Origin: Acidovorax sp. Leaf191
Lineage (GTDB): Bacteria > Pseudomonadota > Gammaproteobacteria > Burkholderiales > Burkholderiaceae_C
DNA: 64,000 bases
Assembly: GCF_001424425.1 (NCBI RefSeq)
Contig: NZ_LMPT01000019.1
Span: forward strand, 1,197,206-1,261,205
Direction of reading: 5' to 3'
In this document: positions 15,797 through 23,911 of the stretch, piece after piece
Layout of the letters: each line of letters begins with the position of its first letter
Numbering within the stretch: position 1 is the stretch's first letter
Notes under the pieces: generated by a model
What the model saw: only the letters and a program-made list of their open reading frames with translations
Told to the model about the DNA's origin: nothing
The model's database searches: none
Translations under genes and position numbers: made by a program

Positions 15797-16804
15797 TCAC
15801 GACGCCAACTGCAAGGCCTGCTCCAGAGCCCGCTGCTTGAGCGTGGCGCCCTGACCAAACCAGGCACTGTCCAGGCGGTATTCCTGACTGCGCGCCCGGC
15901 GCTCGTGGTCCACGAACTCGGTGATGGCGCACAAGAGGCCCCAGGCCGTGCCCTTGGCGGCAGCCAATTCCGCACCCCGGCCCTGGCCCTCGTACATGGC
16001 CTGCACCTTCTTGAGGGCGCGCTCATTGGTGAGACCTGCAGACGCATCGGCATGCCCATCCGTCTGGCACAGCACCTTGAGGAAGTAGTTCATGGACTCA
16101 TGGCTCTTGACCCTGCGCTCAGACAAGGTCTTCATGCGGTACATGAAACCATCCCATTGCGAGACGGCAATGCCCAACTGCTTCTTGACCGCCTGCGCAT
16201 CAAAGCTGGTGCTGTGGGGCACCTTGATCGCGCTCGATGTTCCGGACAGGGCAATGGAGAGGGTGTTGTTGCAGACCACACGCACGGTGGTGGGGGTGGC
16301 CGTGGTAGCCAAGGTCCCATCGCAGGACGTGGCCAACAGCAGATAGCCATTGACCACATCGTTGCCCTTGAGGGCTGAGGACTTGCCAGTGCGGGCCAGG
16401 GCCCAGAACTTGCGCCCAGCCTTCAGGACTCCGGCAGTCTCCAGCTCATAACCAGAGACTTCCGTCAGATCCCGATAGAACTCCAACACCTGCTTGGGCT
16501 GCACGACCTGGTAGCGGGCACTGACCACTGACAGAGGCGCCTTGGTATCGCTGCGGTACAGCACCTTCTGGTCGGGAAACTCCATGGGTTCGCCATAGAG
16601 GTCCGAGACAGAAGATGCGGTGCCAGAGCCAGAACCAGTACCGGCCTGCGTGGCCATGTAGCGCACGGGGGTCTCGCGAATGGTCCAGTCCATGCCCGCT
16701 TCACGGGCCCAGACATCGATGGGTTGTTTGGCGGGCAGTTGCTGACCCAGGTTGTGCCAGGGGGTCTCACCGACATAGGCCATGGTTTGAACGAGATGAG
16801 CCAT
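15797..16804 (-). CDS. DUF932 / phage-plasmid TIGR03299-like protein
   Basis: Start at 16804, behind AAGGAGTATTTCA. The 335 residues begin MAHLVQTMAYVGETPWHNLG, the opening shared by DUF932 proteins. They go on with a central DLYGEPMEFPDQKVLYRSD region and YQVVQPKQVLEFYRDL, and DGTLATTATPTTVRVVCNNTL. The family is common in phages, plasmids and conjugative elements near recombination genes; its biochemical role is not settled (a DNA-annealing function has been proposed). Its place beside YqaJ supports a link to recombination. Confidence 0.8.
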   Translation of the reverse strand: MAHLVQTMAYVGETPWHNLGQQLPAKQPIDVWAREAGMDWTIRETPVRYMATQAGTGSGSGTASSVSDLYGEPMEFPDQKVLYRSDTKAPLSVVSARYQVVQPKQVLEFYRDLTEVSGYELETAGVLKAGRKFWALARTGKSSALKGNDVVNGYLLLATSCDGTLATTATPTTVRVVCNNTLSIALSGTSSAIKVPHSTSFDAQAVKKQLGIAVSQWDGFMYRMKTLSERRVKSHESMNYFLKVLCQTDGHADASAGLTNERALKKVQAMYEGQGRGAELAAAKGTAWGLLCAITEFVDHERRARSQEYRLDSAWFGQGATLKQRALEQALQLAS

Positions 16805-17018
16805 TGAAATACTCCTTGAAGAAATGGAAGAAAGAACAAGAAAACGAAAGACCGACAACACGAAAACCACCCGCCCACAGCTGCGCCACTGCGTAACTCC
16901 GAAGAGCACACAGCTGGAACAAGGAACCAGGGCAGGGGAGTGAGAGAGGAAGAGAGAAACGAAAAGCCAAAGAAGCGCGAGGCCGAGGAATCAGCAGGAC
17001 GAGGACCGCCGAAACACC

Positions 17019-17348
17019 TCACTCGCGTGGAGGGCTAAAGGTGTGGCCGCATTCCAGGCAGCGGTAGTTGGCGAGGCAGTTCTGATCGACGGCTTCACCG
17101 ATCTTGCTGCCGACTTCGCAACCGATGGCGCCGCCCACCAGGCCACCGAGGGCGGCACCGGCGAGACCACCCAGGACTGACCCTGCAGGACCGGCGAATG
17201 CGCCGAAAGTAGCGCCCAGTCGGGCACCGCGCAGTGCACTCGCTGCGCCGCTGGCAGCGCCTGCGAGTGCGCCGACAGCGCCACCAGCAGTGCGACCGAG
17301 ATCGCGGGATTCCAATCGTGGGGATTGGCATTGGGGACAGGTGAGCAT
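17019..17348 (-). CDS. zinc-ribbon / glycine-zipper protein
   Basis: Start at 17348 (AAGGAG upstream). The first residues are MLTCPQCQSPRLE with a CxxC, the last are YRCLECGHTFSPP with a second CxxC, so a zinc ribbon closes across the protein. Between them is a long Gly/Ala-rich stretch (GGAVGALAGAASGAASAL... GSVLGGLAGAALGGLVGGAIG) like a glycine zipper, which may enter or line a membrane. The 109-residue product has no named function. It is the first gene of the leftward recombination block. Confidence 0.65.
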   Translation of the reverse strand: MLTCPQCQSPRLESRDLGRTAGGAVGALAGAASGAASALRGARLGATFGAFAGPAGSVLGGLAGAALGGLVGGAIGCEVGSKIGEAVDQNCLANYRCLECGHTFSPPRE

Positions 17349-17420
17349 GGAAATCTCCTTGAAAGAACATGCGGGTGAAAGAACCAGAAAACCAAGATAG
17401 ACAGACCAACAGGCAGCCCC

Positions 17421-17458
17421 AAAAAGCAAAAGCCCCGGGTGCGTGAACACACGGGGCT
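17421..17458 (-). terminator. terminator upstream of the zinc-ribbon gene
   Basis: AGCCCCG (17431-17437) pairs with CGGGGCT (17452-17458); on the minus strand a run TTTTGCTTTTT follows. It sits 83 bases before the start at 17348. It could end a transcript from further upstream or act as an attenuator in the leader. Confidence 0.65.
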
Positions 17459-17521
17459 GAGAGGGCGCGAGATCGCAAAACCGAGAACCAGAAAGACAGA
17501 GAACTCCGACCAGGACGGCAT

Positions 17522-17557
17522 AAAGCCCGGCAACTCGAGATGAGCTTGCCGGGCTTT
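17522..17557. terminator. bidirectional terminator hairpin
   Basis: A nine-base perfect stem (17525-17533 with 17547-17555), flanked by AAA and TTT, works in both directions. It separates the leftward recombination block from the rightward gene at 17754. Confidence 0.75.
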
Positions 17558-17753
17558 ATGGGCGTTGTGCGACTGCCAAGGGGCAGACGGTGGTCAGGTC
17601 ACTGGGGTGATATGTGACTGAAGAAATTTAGGATCGGGTACCCGAATTGCATTGAGTCCCACGGGGCACAACCGGAAAGATGTCCGATATGTTTGCATCT
17701 GCCCCCCATCTTCTGAAGCAGAATCGTGGCCTCATCAACCCGTGGAGAAACGT

Positions 17754-18134
17754 ATGAAACCAGAACTTGCCGGCTCTGTCAAAGTGACTTACTTACGGCG
17801 TGATCGAGATGAAGACGGGGAACTGATAGAGCTCAAGGAAGGGGAGGAGCAATACAGGGGTGAGACGTGTACAGACGTTGTTGATGCCTCCGACTTCGTT
17901 TGGGAGAGCGGTGCGGGGCCGCACCTTGACGAGGACGGTACATGGTCGGGTTCCGCGTTGTTCAAAGCGTATTGCGACGGCTATTGCGTCACCTGTGAGA
18001 TCAATATCGCCACCAAGGATCGTCTGCCCAAAAAGCTCACATTGAACGTCGAGAGTGAAGCGCTGGTCGACTTTGTTTGGGTCGACCAACTCACCGTTGC
18101 GTTGGTCCCTACGTCTGGTGTCGGTGCGTTTTAG
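17754..18134 (+). CDS. hypothetical acidic protein
   Basis: The ATG at 17754 has GGAG 7 bases upstream and begins MKPELAGSVKVTYL. The 126-residue protein is acidic (DRDEDGELIELKEGEEQ) with a beta-rich pattern (TYLRR, FVWESG, TLNVESEALVDFVW) and two nearby cysteines (KAYCDGYCVTCE). I recognise no family. It lies between a bidirectional terminator and the second H-NS gene, in the conjugative-element backbone. Confidence 0.55.
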   Translation: MKPELAGSVKVTYLRRDRDEDGELIELKEGEEQYRGETCTDVVDASDFVWESGAGPHLDEDGTWSGSALFKAYCDGYCVTCEINIATKDRLPKKLTLNVESEALVDFVWVDQLTVALVPTSGVGAF

Positions 18135-18247
18135 AAACTCGTCGAGTAGTGACGTCGGGTGAGGCTCCGCGATCGTGCTGGAAACTGGGGTGATCTCGGT
18201 TTTTGTGCCGGATCGGAAGGTTATGGAGAAATCTCTTTTTAGAACAA

Positions 18248-18604
18248 CTACTTAGCGTTGCGCAAAGGTGTTCCGCGAGTTCGAAATTCTTCCAGCGTTT
18301 TCCCGCGCGCGATGGCTTCGTTCAACCAAGAGGGTCGCCGCCCCTTTCCTGCCCAAGTATTCCCAACTGCATCCTCGTACAGGACAGGTTTGCCGGCTGG
18401 GGGTCTCCCGGTCTCTGAGGTCAAAGATTGAATCTTTCTTGCGTTGGCAGTGGTTGCTTCGAACAGATCGGCTGGCTCCAATTCGAACTTGGCGATTACC
18501 TCTTTCAACAGTGGAATGATTTCCTCGGCTTCACGGACTTCGCTCATCGCCTCTTCAAGGCGTTTCTTCATTTGAGTGAGTGTCTTGGGCACTGGGATCT
18601 CCAT
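18248..18604 (-). CDS. H-NS family protein (second copy in the island)
   Basis: The N-terminal part is a long coiled coil (KTLTQMKKRLEEAMSEVREAEEIIPLLKEVIAKFEL). The C-terminal part has the H-NS motif KPVLYEDAVGNTWAGKGRRPSWLNEAI. The start at 18604 is uncertain because no clear ribosome site precedes it; the reading frame is open further upstream. It is 118 residues, typical for the family. It is located downstream of kfrA in the same direction, so it may be co-transcribed. Confidence 0.8.
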   Translation of the reverse strand: MEIPVPKTLTQMKKRLEEAMSEVREAEEIIPLLKEVIAKFELEPADLFEATTANARKIQSLTSETGRPPAGKPVLYEDAVGNTWAGKGRRPSWLNEAIARGKTLEEFRTRGTPLRNAK

Positions 18605-18695
18605 AACGGAAGCTTGGACGCAACTTTCTCCATTGTGATGGGGAGCGCCGATGAGAGATAGACCGCCTCTGGCAGTCTTCAACACAGTCTTGCGG

Positions 18696-19712
18696 TCATG
18701 CGTTGGTGTGGCTTTGCGGCGCCTGCAACGTATCCAGGCGGCGCATCAGATCCGCCGTCAGCTGCTGGCGCGCCGCGTCAGCCGCGCTTGTTGCTGCGAG
18801 TTGCCGCTCCAGCTCCAGATTGCGCTGAGTGGCCTGAAGCAGATCCGCCTGCAGACGGGCGAGGTCTTGCTCTCGACTCAAGGCCTTCGCAGTCAAATCT
18901 TCAAGTTGCTGGGGTACTTCGGCAAGGCCGAGGGCAGTTTGCTGCGCCGCCTGCAGCTGCGTTTCCAGGCTCTGGAGTTGCGACCTGGCCTGACCCAACT
19001 CCCGCGCGAGTGCCTGGTTCTGCTGGTGGTCGTTGCGCATCTGCTGCTGATTGGCCGAGACAGCCGCATTGGCCTTAGTCAGTTCCGTCTGCAGGTACTG
19101 CAGTTGCTGCTCGTGCTGGCGTAGCTCGCGCTCGCGCTGCTCCTTGGACGCTTCGCGGAAATGCTCCAGAGCCTCCCTGGCATGGGTGTGCTTCTCTTCC
19201 AGGGACTGGCTGTGTGCTTGGGCACTCTCAAGCCGGGTCTGCAGCTGGGTCGTTTGCTCGACCAGTTGGGCCTGCTCGATCGCCTTGAGGGCCAACTCCC
19301 TGTTGGCGTGCTCGAGGGATTCGCGTTCCCTGGCCAACTCCAGTTGGGTCTGCTCCAGCTGCCGCCTGGCCGCGGCTGTTTCGCTCTTGGAGGTCTCCAG
19401 GCTGGCCTTGTACTGCGCTTCCTTGGCGTTGAACTCCTCCATCAGTGCAACGACCCTCGCATTGGCATCAAACTCCAACCTGGTGGACAGGCGGCCTACC
19501 AATTCCGCGAGCTCATCGCTGATGCTGATTTTCGGTGCCGTAGCGGCGGCTTCCTCGTCCTCGATTTCCTTGAGGTACCTGTGGATGGTCACCTTGGAGC
19601 CGGTATTGCCCAACTCGACGCGCACCGCATCGATGGACGGGTACTTGCCTTGGCTGATCAGCCTATCCCTGGCTCGCAGCACCTCAGACTTGTAGATTCC
19701 GGCTCTGGCCAT
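18696..19712 (-). CDS. kfrA: KfrA-family DNA-binding coiled-coil protein
   Basis: The N-terminal 60 residues (IYKSEVLRARDRLISQGKYPSIDAVRVELGN...TIHRYLKEIE) are the KfrA N-terminal DNA-binding domain. Nearly all the remaining 270 residues are alpha-helical coiled coil rich in Gln, Glu, Leu, Ala (for example QLELARERESLEHANREL). KfrA proteins repress their own gene and have been proposed to help plasmid partitioning. AT-rich direct repeats in front of the gene fit autoregulation. This gene marks the region as a plasmid or conjugative-element backbone. Confidence 0.85.
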   Translation of the reverse strand: MARAGIYKSEVLRARDRLISQGKYPSIDAVRVELGNTGSKVTIHRYLKEIEDEEAAATAPKISISDELAELVGRLSTRLEFDANARVVALMEEFNAKEAQYKASLETSKSETAAARRQLEQTQLELARERESLEHANRELALKAIEQAQLVEQTTQLQTRLESAQAHSQSLEEKHTHAREALEHFREASKEQRERELRQHEQQLQYLQTELTKANAAVSANQQQMRNDHQQNQALARELGQARSQLQSLETQLQAAQQTALGLAEVPQQLEDLTAKALSREQDLARLQADLLQATQRNLELERQLAATSAADAARQQLTADLMRRLDTLQAPQSHTNA

Positions 19713-19737
19713 GGCATCCTCCGATTTTTTCGTACCG

Positions 19738-19762
19738 TATTACATACCATTATATTACATAC
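19738..19762 (-). promoter_or_regulatory. kfrA promoter/operator with direct repeats
   Basis: TATTACATAC occurs at 19738-19747 and 19753-19762, spaced 15 bases on the + strand. On the minus strand a TATAAT (-10) at 19754-19749 lies between them. It is placed 26-50 bases upstream of the kfrA start. Repeats overlapping the -10 suit a KfrA autorepressor site; a -35 was not clear. Confidence 0.6.
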
Positions 19763-19952
19763 TGGGTGTGGCAATGAAAAATTGGGACTTCACGAAAAAT
19801 TCAGACTAGTTAATAAGGGTTTATCTGTTGTGATCACTTCAAAGCCCGCAAAAATGGGGGGGCCGCAGCATGTAACGCGATGGGAGGGGTGGTTTTTCAG
19901 TTGCGCGGTCGCGCGTTAAAAATCAGACATGGGGCCGTGGCATGCTATCGAT

Positions 19953-20351
19953 ATGAGCATCACATGCGATCTAAGAACCTGGGCAAGGCGGATCAAACGC
20001 GATGGAGTGACGCTGTGGTTTGCAGGAAAGAATCCACGCACCCCCTGGTACGCAAAGGCCCTTGGAGTGTTTGTCGTGGCGTACGCGCTCAGCCCGATCG
20101 ACCTGATTCCGGATTTCATACCAGTGCTGGGGTACTTGGATGATGTATTGCTGCTCCCCGGCCTGATATGGGTCGCTATCAAACTTTTGCCGGCGGACGT
20201 CCTGGCTGAATGCAGAACACAAGCCGATGAGTGGATGGCTTCCAAAGCAGCAAAGCCGACCAGCAAAGTCGGCGCAGTCGTTGTTGTACTACTGTGGCTC
20301 GCTGCCTGCTTGGGCGCCTGGTATTGGTGGAAGTCGGGCATGACTGGCTGA
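19953..20351 (+). CDS. YkvA-family (DUF1232) membrane protein
   Basis: The 132-residue product has the DUF1232 core (YAKALGVFVVAYALSPIDLIPDFIPVLGYLDDVLLLPGLIWVAIKLLP), with the family's SPIDLIPDFIP signature, and a C-terminal hydrophobic segment (GAVVVVLLWLAACLGAWYWWK). It is an integral membrane protein of unknown role. The start at 19953 lacks a strong ribosome site, so 19929 remains possible. It marks the border between the backbone and the metal genes. Confidence 0.75.
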   Translation: MSITCDLRTWARRIKRDGVTLWFAGKNPRTPWYAKALGVFVVAYALSPIDLIPDFIPVLGYLDDVLLLPGLIWVAIKLLPADVLAECRTQADEWMASKAAKPTSKVGAVVVVLLWLAACLGAWYWWKSGMTG

Positions 20352-20454
20352 GGGACGGACTTGCGCGAATCGCCTCGGGAAGGCGCTTGTCCGCCGCAGG
20401 CTTTGCGGCATAGGCCTTTGTGAACCTCCGTGGCTACGCTTAGACACAGTGCTG

Positions 20455-20478
20455 TCAAAACTGTAATGCTGCGGTCAG
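20455..20478 (+). promoter_or_regulatory. candidate CzcR/CopR-type box
   Basis: The sequence TCAAAACTGTAATGCTGCGG resembles boxes at 38026-38050 and 31089-31110 (shared ACAAA-N2-TGTAAT-like core and TGCGGT). It lies about 100 bases upstream of the DUF4148 gene at 20577. The role is inferred from repetition only. Confidence 0.4.
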
Positions 20479-20576
20479 CGGCATGTGGGTGCCGGATTTC
20501 TAGACTTGTCTCCGAGGTGCAAGAAGGTTGTGCCTCCTGAATTCCCACCCGGGCGTTCAGTGCTCAAGGAGACCCC

Positions 20577-20948
20577 ATGAAAGCTCGTTTCGCCCTCATC
20601 GCATTCAGCCTGGCAGCCACTGCTACGGCGTCTTTCGCTTCGACCGCGTTTCACACCAGTCCTAGCCAGGAAGAAGGTGCCACTTTCGTGCCATCTCACC
20701 TGGGCCGCACCGTCAGCCGTGAAGACGTCCAGCAAAACGTGCTCGTTGCGCAGCAAAACGGTTCGTTGCACTGGATCAGCCGCGGCTACCCCGCCACCTA
20801 TCCACTGGTCAAAGCACCGGTGTCAAACAAGAGCAGGCAACAGGTTCTGGATGAACTTCAAGCTGCTCAAAAGGGCCCCGCCACTACGAATGGCGTGCGC
20901 GACCTGGGCGGCGAGATCGGCTGGGTCGAAGCCCACCAGGCGCCGTGA
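20577..20948 (+). CDS. DUF4148-type periplasmic protein
   Basis: Start behind AAGGAGACCCC. A signal peptide (MKARFALIAFSLAATATASFA) leads to a mature protein of about 100 residues with the DUF4148 pattern SREDVQQNVLVAQQNGSLHWISRGYPATYPL...KSRQQVLDELQAAQKG. Family members are small periplasmic or surface proteins of Burkholderiales, often metal-induced, with no known activity. A closely related leftward gene stands at 30641-30979 and a three-repeat member at 21047. Confidence 0.75.
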   Translation: MKARFALIAFSLAATATASFASTAFHTSPSQEEGATFVPSHLGRTVSREDVQQNVLVAQQNGSLHWISRGYPATYPLVKAPVSNKSRQQVLDELQAAQKGPATTNGVRDLGGEIGWVEAHQAP

Positions 20949-21046
20949 CCGGCTGAGGGCCCTCGGGCCTGGCACACGCAATGCAATCGACTCCGCCCAT
21001 CCAAGGCACAAATTTTCGCTTCCAACCATTGACCTTAAGGACCAAC

Positions 21047-21574
21047 ATGAAACTCAAGACCACCCTCATCATCCTCGCGCTGAGCGCAGCCCCTGCATTC
21101 GCTTTCGATGCCAGCCATGGCGCCCAGTCCAAGACACGCGAGGAGGTCAAAGCCGAGCTCTCGCAAGCCCTGCGCAGCGGCGACATCATGGCCGGCGGGG
21201 AAATCGGCGCCAAAGTCAGTGAGCTCAACTCCGGTGGCTACCAGTTGAAGACCCCGGTGCTGGGCAAGACCCGGGACCAGGTGCGCGCGGAACTGGAGCA
21301 GGCTGTTCGCAGCGGTGACATGCTTGCCGCCGGGGAATCCGGATCACGGCTCAATGAACTGCAGCCCAACCTGTATCCGTCCAAGATGGCGCAAGCAGGC
21401 AAGACACGCGAGCAGGTCAAGGAGGAACTGGCAGAGGCTATCCACACCGGGGACCTGATGGCCGCCGGCGAGGACGGCCGCAAGCTCAATGAAATCTACC
21501 CTGGCCAATACCACCAGCACCACGCGGGCTCGACGGCCGCGCAATCGGGCCACTCCAATGGCCGCGATCTCTGA
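21047..21574 (+). CDS. DUF4148 protein with three repeats
   Basis: AAGGA precedes the ATG at 21047. After the signal peptide (MKLKTTLIILALSAAPAFA) the protein has three similar units, each with KTRE(E/Q)V(K/R)xELxxAxxxGDxxAxGExGxxLNE: around residues 27-60, 70-104 and 113-147. This repeat of the DUF4148 motif is unusual in number. The tail is rich in His (QYHQHHAGSTAAQSGHSN), which may bind metal. It follows the single-unit DUF4148 gene and converges on the czcD lipoprotein gene. Confidence 0.75.
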   Translation: MKLKTTLIILALSAAPAFAFDASHGAQSKTREEVKAELSQALRSGDIMAGGEIGAKVSELNSGGYQLKTPVLGKTRDQVRAELEQAVRSGDMLAAGESGSRLNELQPNLYPSKMAQAGKTREQVKEELAEAIHTGDLMAAGEDGRKLNEIYPGQYHQHHAGSTAAQSGHSNGRDL

Positions 21575-21713
21575 ACATCAGATCCAGAGCCCAGTCGCGC
21601 TGGGCTGGCCCGCCCTCACGCTCCGTGGTGGTGGGCACCAGCGCCGTTCACTCGTGCACACCGGGTGCGACCGGTGAGGTATCTGAATCGGCCGACTTGA
21701 GCTCGCCTGTGCT

Positions 21714-22112
21714 CTAGTTCATCTCACGTTTGACGAGGGCTGCCGAGCAATCCCAAACCTTGACGTAGACCGGCTCTCCAGCAACCACGGCTACATCTGC
21801 AGGCAGACGCGCAACGGTCCAGCGCGACCGACCCACCTCTCTCCACTGAACAATGGCGAACCGCTCTTGCGCACGATCTAACTGATCGGCCTTGCACCGG
21901 CGCTTGTAGAACGCCAGGTCCTGAGCAGTGGCTTCAACCCTGCTGACTTTGCCCACGCGCCAACCCTCCGCCCACGGTAGGGAGTTTTCATACACGGGGG
22001 TGGCGCAGCCGGCGGCGAGCATGGCCACGACACACAGCGCTGGCAGGCGCCACCTGTTTGCCCAGCGCTGTGCAAAGCAGGAACGGAGGGTGGTCGTCCA
22101 CGCGGAAATCAC
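21714..22112 (-). CDS. lipoprotein downstream of czcD
   Basis: The start at 22112 overlaps the end of czcD (ATGA, 22109-22112), so translation is coupled. The N-terminus has a hydrophobic stretch and the lipobox LAAGC (VVAMLAAGCATPVYEN). The mature 95 residues include KADQLDRAQERFAIVQWREVG and a Cys pair (YKRRCKAD, WDCSAALV). The function is unknown; the operon position suggests a role in Zn/Co/Cd resistance. Confidence 0.7.
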   Translation of the reverse strand: MISAWTTTLRSCFAQRWANRWRLPALCVVAMLAAGCATPVYENSLPWAEGWRVGKVSRVEATAQDLAFYKRRCKADQLDRAQERFAIVQWREVGRSRWTVARLPADVAVVAGEPVYVKVWDCSAALVKREMN

Positions 22113-23041
22113 ACGGGTGCTTTCCAGTGATCCGCACCAGCATTCGAAGTGCCGGCGGCAGCCGTACCGCAGGCTTGGGTTTCCAACTGAATGGTGGTGT
22201 GGGTGATCTCGAATTGCTTCGCCAGCAACTGGTTGACGGCGGCCAGCATGGTGCCAGGGTCTGCCGCTTGCGGGTTGTACACGACGTGAGCGCTCAGGCT
22301 GGTCTTGGCGCTGCTGACCGCCCAGACATGCAGTTCATGCAAGGACACCACCCCTGGCAGGTCCAGGAGCGCACGCTTGAGCTGAGGCAGATCGATGCCT
22401 TCGGGGACGCCTTCGAGCAGGATGTTGAGCGTCTCTTTCAGGAGGATCCAGGTGCGCGGCAGCACCCACAAGCCGATGGCCACGGCAATGACGGTGTCGA
22501 CCCAGTTCCACCCTGTGAACAGAATGACCAGCGCCCCCACGATGACCCCAATCGAGCCGAGCAGGTCGCTCCAGACTTCAAGGTAGGCTCCTTTGACGTT
22601 GAGGCTGGAATCCTTGCCTGAGGACAGAAGGCGCATGCTCACGAGGTTGACGATCGTGCCCAGTACAGCGATCACCAGCACCCCAGTGGTCTGGACTGCC
22701 GGCGGGTTGCTCCAGCGTTGCCACGCCTCATAAAGGATGTACGCCGCAACGCCAAACAGGAGTAAGGCATTGAACGCGGCGGCCAGGATCTCAAATCGGT
22801 GGTAGCCAAAGGTGCGCCGGTCGTCGACATCCCGGCGCCCGACCCGAATGGCCGCCAGCGCAATGGCCAGCGCCGCCACGTCGGTGAACATGTGTGCGGC
22901 ATCGGACAGCAGAGCCAGGCTGTTGAGCATGACGCCGCCAATGACCTCTGCCAGCATGAAACCGCCGGTGAGCATCAGCGCGTAGCGCAAAGCCTTTTCG
23001 TTTCCTGCCGCTGGCAAAGCGTGGTCGGAACCTTTTCCCAT
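22109..23041 (-). CDS. czcD: CzcD-type cation diffusion facilitator
   Basis: The 310-residue protein has six transmembrane segments and the two metal-site motifs of CDF transporters: HMFTDVAAL with SLALLSDAAH in helix 2, and EVWSDLLGSIGV in helix 5. A cytoplasmic C-terminal domain follows (PQLKRALLDLPGVVSLHELHVWAVSS). It exchanges Zn2+, Co2+ or Cd2+ for H+ and moves them to the periplasm, where CzcCBA takes over. It lies at the end of the leftward czc cluster, after two small genes. Confidence 0.9.
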   Translation of the reverse strand: MGKGSDHALPAAGNEKALRYALMLTGGFMLAEVIGGVMLNSLALLSDAAHMFTDVAALAIALAAIRVGRRDVDDRRTFGYHRFEILAAAFNALLLFGVAAYILYEAWQRWSNPPAVQTTGVLVIAVLGTIVNLVSMRLLSSGKDSSLNVKGAYLEVWSDLLGSIGVIVGALVILFTGWNWVDTVIAVAIGLWVLPRTWILLKETLNILLEGVPEGIDLPQLKRALLDLPGVVSLHELHVWAVSSAKTSLSAHVVYNPQAADPGTMLAAVNQLLAKQFEITHTTIQLETQACGTAAAGTSNAGADHWKAPV

Positions 23042-23116
23042 GGTCTGTCTCCTCAGATTCAGTCTGGTGATGTCATCGACCGCGTTCAGTCCGCGGTCCT
23101 CGTCCGGCCTTGGCGC

Positions 23117-23353
23117 TCAGTGACGTCGCCGGTGCCGAGGCTTACCCGTGGTCCGGCACTTCAAGCGCGTTATTTGCCGGTCCCTCAGTCTCTTGGCCAG
23201 TCGCCGGCTGTACTTGGTTCGAACGTCCATCGGGGGATGGCGCTTGAGCCACATGTGCCGCAGCCGCCAGAACACAAACACAGAGACCAACAAGCTGATC
23301 CAGATCCAGAACAGCTTGGCGAAAAGCCCACCCTGGGCCGCCTGCATTGACAT
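23117..23353 (-). CDS. small basic membrane protein in the czc cluster
   Basis: Start at 23353 behind AAAAGGAGC, at MSMQAAQ. The 78-residue protein has one transmembrane segment (LFWIWISLLVSVFVFWRL) and a very basic C-terminal half (KRHPPMDVRTKYSRRLAKRLRDRQITRLKCR). It lies between the periplasmic czcA-neighbour protein and czcD, in the same direction. The family is unknown to me; it may tether or regulate transporter proteins at the inner membrane. Confidence 0.6.
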   Translation of the reverse strand: MSMQAAQGGLFAKLFWIWISLLVSVFVFWRLRHMWLKRHPPMDVRTKYSRRLAKRLRDRQITRLKCRTTGKPRHRRRH

Positions 23354-23470
23354 GGATCGCTCCTTTTTGCCTCTAAGGGCAAGGACATGCACAGCGCCGA
23401 GGGGCGGTACGGACCCGCCACTGCGGTGTCGTTCGCATGGACTGGAGCGATGCTTCGGGCGGCGTTGGTG

Positions 23471-23851
23471 TTACTTCAGCGTGAAGCGGACCGAGGCGAC
23501 CGACTTGCCGGCCTTCGAGACGGCGACCACGGCTTTGGTACCGGCGGGGACCTTGAAGCTACCCGCGGCTTCCAACTTGCCCTCACCGGCTTGGAGTTGA
23601 ACCTCCTGCTTCTCGCTGCCGGCCAGCAGGGTGACCTTGGCGGTCATCCCCGCCACGGCAACGGGTTTTCCGTGGTCGCGCATGAAGAGCTGCAGCTTGT
23701 CGGCACTGGCGACGAATTCGTACTCGACGTCCTTGGCTTCCGCCACAGCACCACCATGCATCGGCTTGACGTCGTGGCCGTGGTTGTCAGCCGCGATGGC
23801 TGCGCCAGAGATCGATACCGTGAGGGCGAGAAAGAGGTGGGAGAGTTTCAT
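23471..23851 (-). CDS. periplasmic His-containing protein of the czc cluster
   Basis: A signal peptide (MKLSHLFLALTVSISGAAIA) leads to DNHGHDVKPMHGGAVAEAKDVEYEFVAS, with several His likely to bind metal. The rest has a beta-rich pattern (KLQLFMRDHGKPVAVAGMTAKVTLLAG, KVPAGTKAVVAVSKAG). At 126 residues it is the usual small periplasmic gene between czcA and czcD in some Burkholderiales clusters. A copper- or zinc-buffering role is plausible. It has a good upstream spacing and a hairpin between it and czcA. Confidence 0.7.
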   Translation of the reverse strand: MKLSHLFLALTVSISGAAIAADNHGHDVKPMHGGAVAEAKDVEYEFVASADKLQLFMRDHGKPVAVAGMTAKVTLLAGSEKQEVQLQAGEGKLEAAGSFKVPAGTKAVVAVSKAGKSVASVRFTLK

Positions 23852-23882
23852 GGCAGTTCCTTTGGGGTTGGAGAAATGGGAA

Positions 23883-23903
23883 GGTCCCGCGATCAGCGGG
23901 ACC
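23883..23903 (-). terminator. hairpin behind czcA
   Basis: GGTCCCGC and GCGGGACC (23883-23890, 23896-23903) make a perfect 8-bp stem with a 5-base loop. No T run follows on the minus strand. It lies between the czcA stop and the next start and may tune expression of the distal genes. Confidence 0.5.
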
Positions 23904-23911
23904 GCCTTTGA

